From: DAXETY01 sp051155755
GTDB taxonomy: Bacteria; Desulfobacterota; Desulfobacteria; Desulfobacterales; SG8-13
Length of the DNA: 45,358 nt
NCBI GenBank assembly: GCA_051155755.1
Contig: DAXETY010000136.1
Span: 1 to 45,358, forward strand
Reading direction: 5' to 3'
The notes under the pieces are model-generated. The model made no database searches. It saw only the letters and a program-made list of their open reading frames with translations, and was not told the origin of the DNA. The first letter of the stretch is position 1. Each line of letters begins with the position of its first letter. Shown piece after piece: positions 23,595 through 30,662 of the stretch. Made by a program: the position numbers and the translations under genes.

Positions 23595-25394
23595 ATGGAT
23601 GGCTTCAAGGATTACCGCAACATCTTTGAAATGCTGCAGGAAACCGTGAAGCGCCGGCGGGACCATGCGGCCTATCGCTGGTTCACCGCCCCGCAGCAAA
23701 CCGAGGCGGTCACCTGGAACGAATTTTACCGGCAGGTGCGGCAGGCAGCCCGGGCGCTGATGGCACTCGGGATCAAAAAAACCGACAAGGTCACGGTCCT
23801 GAGTTATTCCTGTTACCGCTGGGTGCTCTGCGATATGGCAATCGCAGCGGTCGGTGCACAGACCGTCGGCATTTATCACAGCCTTCCGGCGCCGGATGTT
23901 GCCTACATCGTCGATCACAGCGATTCGGTGCTTGCCTTTGCCGAAGATGAGAGCCAGCTAGAAAAACTGCGCCGCATCCGGCCCCAGATCCCGAAGGTTC
24001 GCAAGGTGATCCTTTTCAACGGCACCGTGCCCGATGATGACTGGGTGATCGATTTCGACAGCTTTATGGCCATGAGCGCAGCGGTCTCCGACAATCGATT
24101 CGAGGAGATGACCGCCGCCGTAACGGCCGAAGACGTGGCCGGCATTGTCTACACATCCGGGACCACGGGCGTGCCCAAGGGCGCCATGCTCACCCACGAC
24201 AACATCACCTTCACGGCCCAGTCGGTGGCCGGTTCGGTGGTCTGGCATCCGGAGGACCAGGTGTTTCTCTTTCTGCCCCTGGCCCATGTTTTTGCCCGCA
24301 CCACCGTGTATACGTCCCTTTTTGCCGGTTGCACCCTGACTTTTTGCCGCGGGATCGATCTCATCGCCGAGGACATCAAGGCCGCCCGCCCGCATTGGTT
24401 TCCCAGCGTGCCGCGTATCTATGAAAAAGTCCATGCCAGGGTGACCGCGACGGCCGAAGCCAAGGGCGGCCCGGCCCAGAAGATCTTTAACTGGGCCTTT
24501 TCGGTGGGCCATCAGGTCGGCGATCTGAAGCTGGTCAAACAACCGATTCCGTTTCTTTTAGGACTGAAATACCGGCTGGCGACCCGGCTGGTGTTTTCCA
24601 AAATCCAGCAGGCGTTAGGCGGACGCGTTCGCTGGTGCATCAGTGGTGCCGCGCCGCTGAACCCGGACATCGGCCGCTGGTTCCATGCCGCCGGCGTGCT
24701 CGTCGTCGAGGGCATCGGTATGACCGAAAACACCTCTTTTTCCAATTTGAACCGTTTCGACAATTATCGTTTCGGGTGGGTTGGACCGCCGGGGCCGGGA
24801 ATCGAGCAAAAAATCGCAGGCGATGGGGAGCTCCTGTTCCGCGGACGCAATATCATGAAAGGCTATTACAAGATGCCCGAGGAGACCGCCGCAAGCTTCA
24901 CCGAAGATGGATGGCTCAAAAGCGGCGACGTGGGAGAAATCGACGCGGAAGACTTTTTGCGCATCACCGGCCGGAAAAAAGAGATCATTGTCACCTCCGG
25001 CGGTAAAAACATCGCCCCGGCCCGCATCGAAGGCATCCTGGCCACATCCAGATACATCAACCAGGTGCTGGTCATCGGCGACCGTCGTCACTATTTATCC
25101 GCACTGGTGACCCTCGATTCCGACAACGCCGCCGGATATGCCCGGCAGCATGGCATTTCGTTTGCCTCTGCAGAGGATCTCGTCACCCATCCGGAGATTG
25201 TCCGGAAAATCGAAGCCGAGGTGGCGTTGAAAAACCAGGAACTGGCCTCTTTCGAAACCGTGAAAAAAGTGCGGGTGGTGCCGGAGTTCACCATCGACAA
25301 CGGGATGCTCACCCCGACCATGAAGATCAGAAAAAAGGCAATCCGCGACCGCTTTGCCGCGGAGATCGAAGGCCTCTACCAACGGGTCAATTGA
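23595..25394 (+). CDS. AMP-dependent long-chain fatty acid-CoA ligase
   Basis: A 599-residue AMP-forming acyl-CoA synthetase. The P-loop motif is YTSGTTGVPKGAMLTHDN (about 186-203). Then come FLPLAHVFART, GAAPLNPDIGRWFHAAG, the adenylate motif EGIGMTENT, WLKSGDVGEID and the hinge GRKKEIIVTSGGKNIAP. The C-terminal Lys region is LTPTMKIRKK. These match the FadD15/long-chain group that activates fatty acids for beta-oxidation or lipid synthesis. ATG23595 has GGGAGGA 4-5 nt upstream; the frame upstream reads through repeat A4. It is monocistronic, with a candidate promoter at 23427. Confidence 0.94.
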   Translation: MDGFKDYRNIFEMLQETVKRRRDHAAYRWFTAPQQTEAVTWNEFYRQVRQAARALMALGIKKTDKVTVLSYSCYRWVLCDMAIAAVGAQTVGIYHSLPAPDVAYIVDHSDSVLAFAEDESQLEKLRRIRPQIPKVRKVILFNGTVPDDDWVIDFDSFMAMSAAVSDNRFEEMTAAVTAEDVAGIVYTSGTTGVPKGAMLTHDNITFTAQSVAGSVVWHPEDQVFLFLPLAHVFARTTVYTSLFAGCTLTFCRGIDLIAEDIKAARPHWFPSVPRIYEKVHARVTATAEAKGGPAQKIFNWAFSVGHQVGDLKLVKQPIPFLLGLKYRLATRLVFSKIQQALGGRVRWCISGAAPLNPDIGRWFHAAGVLVVEGIGMTENTSFSNLNRFDNYRFGWVGPPGPGIEQKIAGDGELLFRGRNIMKGYYKMPEETAASFTEDGWLKSGDVGEIDAEDFLRITGRKKEIIVTSGGKNIAPARIEGILATSRYINQVLVIGDRRHYLSALVTLDSDNAAGYARQHGISFASAEDLVTHPEIVRKIEAEVALKNQELASFETVKKVRVVPEFTIDNGMLTPTMKIRKKAIRDRFAAEIEGLYQRVN

Positions 25395-25470
25395 AGACGC
25401 CTAAGGTGCGCGCTTTAAAATTGAAACAAATTGAAGACATTGAATAGACACCTTCCCCCGGATACCAGCC

Positions 25471-26802
25471 CTAGAACCAGTAACTGAACGTTGCCATTAC
25501 AGAGTAGCCCGACATGTCGAGGGAATCATCAGAGGCGCTGACGGTCGGGTCGTTGGGCAGATTGTAGTCGAAAGACAGGTCGCGGTAGGCGAACTCGATA
25601 CCGAATTTATACTTGGATTCCAAAAAATGAACTCCCGTGCCGACCTCCCAGCCGAAGGCCTGATCGAAATCGCCCGGTCCGTCCCAGGAGAAATTTCCGA
25701 AGACGCCTCCGCCTTTTAGATACGGCCGCAGCGAGTCGCCGGCCTGAAACGTCAACACGGGTCCGGCCGAAAAATTGAACCAGTCGATGCCGGAGATAAA
25801 CACGGTATCGATGTTACCGTAAATACTAAAGTTTTTGTTAAATCGCAGGGAACCTTCAACGCCGAGTTGAGCGGCGGCATCGTCTGAGATGCGGAAACGG
25901 GTCGTGCTGTTCGTCACGCTGAAATCATCGACATCCTGAGGGAAGAAGGCCCCGCCTTTGAGCATCACCGTATATCCCCTGTCGCCGGGTCCGGCTGCAG
26001 CGGATTTTTTCTCTGCGGCTTGTCCACTGCTTTTCTCTTGCCCGGCGTCTTTCCCGGATTCAACGCTTCTGCTTTTGGGCGACTTGTCAACAACCGCCGG
26101 TGCGACGGCTTGGGTCGAATCGGCGGCAGCAGCGGGCATGCGACCGGAAATCATGTCCTGGGTGGTTTGAACCGGGACGAAAAAAGAGGTCAGCAGCTTT
26201 TGATTTTTCAATTTTTCGCCGGACGCGGACGCCTGCTGCAGGTCGGCAAAAGTACCGATGTACACGCGATAATTCGCCCCGTCGGCGACGGTTTCCCGTG
26301 TGGAGAAGGCCTGATAGCCTTGAGGCTTCAGGGTGGCATTCAAACGGCTGACCTCTTTGAGGGCCGAGTCGGGGTCGCGATAAAAGCCCACAAATAGATA
26401 GTAGTTGCCCGATTTGGGATCTGCCGCGCGAGGTTTTACCTTGGCCGGCGCTTTTTGGGCGGCGGCCGCCGCCCCTTGCACAGCTTTCTCACCGGAAAGT
26501 TGTTTGACGGCGAAGTAGTCGGAAACCTTCATGTTCTTCAGGCGTTTCATTTCATCGGCAGCCTCTTTTTGAGTCGCGTATTTACCGATGAAAATCCGGT
26601 ACCACATCCCTTTGTCTTGCACCGCCATATGACGCATGAAGGCATCCAGCCCTTTGGATTTCAGCTTTTTTACCTCCTCGGCGGCCGGCGCCTGCTGTTT
26701 GTGGGAACTGACATGGATCGAATAAAAGGATTGCTGAGCCAGTGCAATGCTGCACAGCACAACGATCGCAACACAAATACCGCCGGATAACCAGTAACGC
26801 AT
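25471..26802 (-). CDS. Outer-membrane beta-barrel protein with two N-terminal SPOR domains
   Basis: A 443-residue exported protein: signal peptide (1-22, ending ALAQ), SPOR domain 1 (about 24-100, FYSIHVSSHKQ to WYRIFIGKYATQ) and SPOR domain 2 (about 133-212, YYLFVGFYRDPD to YRVYIGTFADLQ). A low-complexity Ala/Ser/Lys linker follows (about 220-275), then a beta-barrel (about 277-443). The barrel reads like an OmpW/OmpX-size eight-strand domain and ends in SYWF, the terminal aromatic recognised by the BAM machinery. SPOR domains bind denuded septal glycan, so the architecture would tether the outer membrane to peptidoglycan; that role is inference. The start has GAGGAG 9 nt upstream. An operator-like palindrome lies 61 nt before the start. 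Confidence 0.85.
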   Translation of the reverse strand: MRYWLSGGICVAIVVLCSIALAQQSFYSIHVSSHKQQAPAAEEVKKLKSKGLDAFMRHMAVQDKGMWYRIFIGKYATQKEAADEMKRLKNMKVSDYFAVKQLSGEKAVQGAAAAAQKAPAKVKPRAADPKSGNYYLFVGFYRDPDSALKEVSRLNATLKPQGYQAFSTRETVADGANYRVYIGTFADLQQASASGEKLKNQKLLTSFFVPVQTTQDMISGRMPAAAADSTQAVAPAVVDKSPKSRSVESGKDAGQEKSSGQAAEKKSAAAGPGDRGYTVMLKGGAFFPQDVDDFSVTNSTTRFRISDDAAAQLGVEGSLRFNKNFSIYGNIDTVFISGIDWFNFSAGPVLTFQAGDSLRPYLKGGGVFGNFSWDGPGDFDQAFGWEVGTGVHFLESKYKFGIEFAYRDLSFDYNLPNDPTVSASDDSLDMSGYSVMATFSYWF

Positions 26803-26862
26803 GCTGAGGTCTCCTCGCTGAATCCCGAACTTCAGGAAATGTCATCGATTAATGTATATCTT

Positions 26863-26883
26863 TTGTAATATATTATATTACAA
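26863..26883. promoter_or_regulatory. Perfect 21-nt dyad upstream of the SPOR-barrel gene
   Basis: Half-site TTGTAATATA (26863-26872), one central T and the exact reverse complement TATATTACAA (26874-26883). It contains TATAAT on the minus strand (26877-26872), so a bound regulator would cover the -10 region of the gene at 25471-26802. A TTCACA at 26902-26897 could be a -35, with a long 19-bp spacer. Confidence 0.6.
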
Positions 26884-27158
26884 TATTTTGATTGGATTGT
26901 GAACGGGAATTTGATGTTTTCCAGGTGCAACAACGCGGTCGGGGAAAAAAACCGCCTGGTTCTGACAAAAGCAGCTGCCTTGAGACGCCCGGATCAACCC
27001 CCCATTGATTCTTGTAAAAAATGCTGTTAACCGGATGATAAAACGCTCTAGCGTGCCGGCGACCCGTCCGAGGTCATGTGAAAATGGCCCGGATTGCATG
27101 CAATGGTGTAAACCACAAGCCAACCGTGAACGCTAAAACGACCCCATAGAGGTTTCAA

Positions 27159-27434
27159 ATGCGAGCAACCGGCTGGATATTTTGTTTGCTGCTGCTGGCA
27201 GGATGCAGCACGCTTGCGTCCGGTCCAGTGGCTGTCGAATCGGAGGATGCACTGATCGATTGTTTTTATATCGGAACCGTCGATAAAATCGGCGAAAGTA
27301 TCGCAGCCTGTAAAAAAGCAGCCCGAATGTCCGCCCGAGAGGTCCATGCCACCCATATTATGTGGGTGGAATCCATTCCGGAAAAAGAAAATCGGCCGGC
27401 ATACGTGAAAGGCAGGCTCTACAAATGCAACTGA
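27159..27434 (+). CDS. Small lipoprotein
   Basis: A 91-residue lipoprotein. The signal peptide MRATGWIFCLLLLAGC has a perfect lipobox (LAGC, lipidated Cys16). The mature part has four further Cys/aromatic-rich elements (DCFYIGTV, AACKKAARMS, ATHIMWVES) and ends RLYKCN. The general pattern of a conserved ATHI segment and a terminal Cys recalls the RcsF/DUF4156-type small outer-membrane lipoproteins, but that is a resemblance only. ATG27159 has GAGG 8 nt upstream. It is monocistronic, divergent from the SPOR-barrel gene. Confidence 0.8.
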   Translation: MRATGWIFCLLLLAGCSTLASGPVAVESEDALIDCFYIGTVDKIGESIAACKKAARMSAREVHATHIMWVESIPEKENRPAYVKGRLYKCN

Positions 27435-27527
27435 TGCCAAACGAGGAGAACCGTCGGCCGCCTGGTCAACGGATATTGCATAATTGTGATTTTGACCGCA
27501 TGTTTAGTTACAAAATTCATGCAAGAT

Positions 27528-27542
27528 AAATTTGAAACGCTC
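27528..27542 (+). repeat. Repeat B copy 4
   Basis: Exact AAATTTGAAACGCTC, 70 nt upstream of the PGDYG-like gene. The bases after it (ATTTTAGG) differ from the AACATGG context of copies 1 and 2. Confidence 0.6.
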
Positions 27543-27612
27543 ATTTTAGGTGCAAAAAATCAGTCCGATCTCTTTCTCATCAATCATTTAACAGGACGGG
27601 GCATCCGCAATT

Positions 27613-28002
27613 ATGGAAAATTTGCGACGTTTCAGAAAAAAAACCGATCAGTTCATCATTGCCGTGCAATTAAATCTGGAAACCGATGGGTTCACCTATC
27701 AAAAATGGGGCGGTGTTCAAAAATGCAAGCAGGGCGACTGGCTGGTCGACAACAACGGAGACATTTACACGGTGGACCGCAGCGTATTTGATAAAACCTA
27801 CCGGCAGGTGGGGCCGGGCAAATACCTGAAGACGACGCCGGTCTGGGCCGCCGTTGCGAAAACGGACGGTCGGGTGCCCACCAAGGAGGGCGCTTCCCAT
27901 TACCGGGCGGGCGACTACCTCGTATACAACGATAAAGAAGGCACGGATGGATACTGTATGAGTGCGGAAAAATTCGAATCCATGTACCAGCTGGATGAGT
28001 GA
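27613..28002 (+). CDS. PGDYG-like domain protein
   Basis: A 129-residue soluble protein built from two similar halves. The first has GDWLVDNNGDIYTVDRSVF followed by TY and PGKYLK. The second has GDYLVYNDKEG then YCMSAEKFESMYQL. This GD(W/Y)LV...Y...F...Y pattern resembles the PGDYG family, whose function is unknown. ATG27613 is the only sensible start; the ribosome site is weak. The gene lies 84 nt before the deoxyribosyltransferase-like/TPR gene in the same direction and may be co-transcribed, suggesting linked function. Confidence 0.65.
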   Translation: MENLRRFRKKTDQFIIAVQLNLETDGFTYQKWGGVQKCKQGDWLVDNNGDIYTVDRSVFDKTYRQVGPGKYLKTTPVWAAVAKTDGRVPTKEGASHYRAGDYLVYNDKEGTDGYCMSAEKFESMYQLDE

Positions 28003-28086
28003 GCAACGGCCCGGCACCCAGGCCCCTTTGCCTGCGTGCATCGAACATCAACGACCAACATCTTCACCCGAGAGGCTTCAGAAGCC

Positions 28087-29523
28087 ATGACAAAAGTATC
28101 CGATCTGGAAAAAACATGTTTTGTCATCATGCCCTTCAACAAAAAGAAAGTCGGCGATAAGGAAGTCGATTTTGACCGCATATATGAAGCAATTTTTGAA
28201 CCGGCAATCAAAGCCGCCGTTCTTCCCGAAGGACACCCCCTCGAACCGAAACGAACCGACATCGATAAATTCGCCAGCTCGATCAGCCAGGACATGTTTG
28301 AATACATCCTTTACAGCCGGATCGCCTTTACCGATATCAGCGGTTTCAACCCCAATGTGTTTTACGAACTGGGCATCCGGCACGGAGCCCAGGAGTCGGG
28401 TACGGTCATCTTTCGCCAACCGGGCATTGCGCTGCCGTTTGACATCAATTCGATCAAGGTTTTCGAATATGAATTCGAGTCCGATCAACGGATCGCCGAA
28501 TCAAAGGCATTGATCACCGAAGTGCTCAGCGAAACGCTCAAGCGCAACCGCCTCGACAGTCCGGTGCGGATTGCCCTGCGGGCGCAGCGTAAATTATTTC
28601 CGGTCCACACCTCCGGGCTTCCGGCGGAAGCCGGTGACACGAAAAAATCCGAAGACGCGAAATACGACCACCAGACGATACTGGATATCCTGCTGCGCGA
28701 AGCCGAAGAAGCCGTGCGCAGCCACGATCTGTCCACCGCGGGCGCCATATATAAAACCGTGCTGCGCATCGATCCGTCCAACGTGGTGTCGCGCATGCGA
28801 CTGGGTCTGGTGTTGAAGCAGAAAAAGCGCCACTATGATGCGCTGGAGCAATTTTCCTATCTCTGCCAGCTGGTGCCCGATTACGGAGAAGCCTGGCGCG
28901 AAAAAGGCGTGGTCGAAAGCCTGATCCACCGCTTAATCCCCAAAGACGATCAACCGGAATGGCTTCCCGACGGCCAGGACTCGCTCGGGAGGGCCACCTC
29001 GTTAAATCCGGATGATTTTGACGCCTGGGCATCCTGGGGCGGCGTACTGCGGCGTAAAAAAGACTTTCCGGGCGCTTACGAGAAATACATGCGTTCCGCG
29101 GAGGTCTCGAACGGTCATCCCTATCCCCTTCTTAACGCCATCAAGCTGGAAGCCATGACGACCGGCAAAATCGATCTGAAAAACAGAAAAGCGGAACTGT
29201 CAGCGGCGGAAGAACTGCGAAGGGGCCAAATTCTCTCCAATCCGCCCGCCGACACGCCCTGGTGTTTTTTCGACCTGGCCGAAATCAATCTGTACCAGAA
29301 GGACAAGGCGGCTTTTCTAAAAAATCTCGAAGAAGGGATCAAATGCGCGGAAAACTGGCAGATCGAGACCTTTTACAAAGTGCTCCAAGAAACCCTGGTC
29401 AATCAAAATATTCGCCTGTCCGGTCTTTCGGAAGGTATGCTCAAACTGGAAACGGCCTTGAACCGAAAGAAGATCGCCAAACCGACTATCGGCAAGACCG
29501 CCAAAAGGAAACAAACCCCATAA
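28087..29523 (+). CDS. Nucleoside 2-deoxyribosyltransferase-like/TIR-like domain fused to TPR repeats
   Basis: A 478-residue fusion. The N-terminal domain (about 8-135) opens TCFVIMPFNKK and contains ISQDMFEYILYSRIAFTDIS and NPNVFYELGIRHG. These are the signature of the nucleoside 2-deoxyribosyltransferase/TIR-like superfamily, whose substrates are nucleotides or NAD. A linker (135-205) leads to TPR-type helices (about 210-400, e.g. AGAIYKTVLRIDPSNVVSRM and YDALEQFSYLCQLVPDYGEAW), which would mediate protein contacts. A basic tail ends KRKQTP. ATG28087 is chosen because the conserved CFVIMPF begins ten residues later; an in-frame ATG at 28036 would add 17 residues. Function is unknown. The architecture resembles sensor-effector proteins of stress or anti-phage systems. 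Confidence 0.8.
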   Translation: MTKVSDLEKTCFVIMPFNKKKVGDKEVDFDRIYEAIFEPAIKAAVLPEGHPLEPKRTDIDKFASSISQDMFEYILYSRIAFTDISGFNPNVFYELGIRHGAQESGTVIFRQPGIALPFDINSIKVFEYEFESDQRIAESKALITEVLSETLKRNRLDSPVRIALRAQRKLFPVHTSGLPAEAGDTKKSEDAKYDHQTILDILLREAEEAVRSHDLSTAGAIYKTVLRIDPSNVVSRMRLGLVLKQKKRHYDALEQFSYLCQLVPDYGEAWREKGVVESLIHRLIPKDDQPEWLPDGQDSLGRATSLNPDDFDAWASWGGVLRRKKDFPGAYEKYMRSAEVSNGHPYPLLNAIKLEAMTTGKIDLKNRKAELSAAEELRRGQILSNPPADTPWCFFDLAEINLYQKDKAAFLKNLEEGIKCAENWQIETFYKVLQETLVNQNIRLSGLSEGMLKLETALNRKKIAKPTIGKTAKRKQTP

Positions 29524-29608
29524 AAACAGTCAGATATTCGCACGGAGCCATTCCGATTCATTAACGCAGAACCGGCCGGACACTTCCGATTTGAATTTCA
29601 ATTCCATT

Positions 29609-30265
29609 CTATTTGGCTTTTTGCACCAAAATCCCAACAATCTTCACCCCGATGCCCTCTTCTTCCACTCGAACAATTTCAGCTCTCAGCATCCGGCCCT
29701 GATCGAATTTTGTTTTCGGAATGGCAATGTTCAGGATTTGTCCCACCGCCAAATCGTCGGTTGTATGGATAAACAGGCCACCGCTGCTGATATCCTTGGT
29801 AACTCCGGCATAATATTTTTGATTGCATACAAAATACACGTTTTTTAAAAATGGCTTGCGTTGATGTTTTCTGCGTTCTGCACCTGGTTTAGAGATTTTT
29901 CCGACCATCACGGGATTGGGGGCTTCCTGGTTCTGGTTGGATTCCTCCACGTTTTGATCGAGAAGCTCGACTCCGTAGCCGTATTTGTATTTTTGCCCGT
30001 AAAGTTCCTTTATCCACTGAATTCGAACCCGGTGGCATTCGTAGGTAAGCGGTGCATCTGAATAAGGCGAATTGTAGATGCCGATCAGAATGGTTCTTCC
30101 GTAGGGAATAAAGGTGTCTGATTCGAAATAAAGCCCGCCGGTGCTGTAGTTTTTCATTGTTCCGTGCAAAGACGGACCCTGGTCTAAATTTTCAACCAGT
30201 ACCTTGCTCTGATGGTCATAACGGTCTTCTTTGCGTTGATCTTGTATTTCCTGTCTCTTGAGCAT
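29609..30265 (-). CDS. Tandem PilZ-domain protein (c-di-GMP receptor)
   Basis: A 218-residue cytoplasmic protein with two PilZ domains. PilZ 1 (about 10-110) has RKEDR and NYSTGG, with Asn in place of the usual Asp. PilZ 2 (about 130-215) has RRKHQR and DISSGG, the complete RxxxR and (D/N)xSxxG c-di-GMP-binding signature. It should bind c-di-GMP and relay it by protein contact. ATG30265 is fixed by GGAGG 7 nt upstream; the longer open frame includes a spurious hydrophobic stretch. It is divergent from the exopolysaccharide operon (start 30663), whose synthase has no PilZ domain of its own, so this protein may supply c-di-GMP control; that is inference. Confidence 0.9.
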   Translation of the reverse strand: MLKRQEIQDQRKEDRYDHQSKVLVENLDQGPSLHGTMKNYSTGGLYFESDTFIPYGRTILIGIYNSPYSDAPLTYECHRVRIQWIKELYGQKYKYGYGVELLDQNVEESNQNQEAPNPVMVGKISKPGAERRKHQRKPFLKNVYFVCNQKYYAGVTKDISSGGLFIHTTDDLAVGQILNIAIPKTKFDQGRMLRAEIVRVEEEGIGVKIVGILVQKAK

Positions 30266-30575
30266 CTCAAAGCCTCCAGTCCGCTGTCGCTGTCGATTTT
30301 CACAGCAGATCATTGGCAAAATCAATGCCAGAGCTCGAAAAAACAAATAATACAAATAACTACAGCTACATAAGATTATATTGCCGATTCCGGGAACGCG
30401 GCCCGGCTTTGCAAATTGTGGGATTTGCCCCATCCTGAATGCTAGATTTCACCCACAATTCTCAAAATATGAACTTTGGGCTTCCCGGAGAGACCCGATC
30501 CTTCGTAACGCCAGGCTTTTTTCAATCAAATCCGGCCAAAACCTGATGCGGTGCAAACTCTCGAGCTGGCTTCCC

Positions 30576-30605
30576 TTGACATTTTTATGACCCTGAAGAT
30601 ATACA
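30576..30605 (+). promoter_or_regulatory. Promoter of the exopolysaccharide operon
   Basis: TTGACA (30576-30581), an 18-nt spacer and TATACA (30600-30605; the first four bases match the consensus). The start would be near 30612, giving a leader of about 50 nt before the TTG start of the TPR/barrel gene. The rest of the 30266-30662 spacer shows no gene. Confidence 0.6.
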
Positions 30606-30662
30606 CCCAATCTTAACCATAACTCCGGTGACAATGATGCAACCTGATTCCGGAGCGGAATC

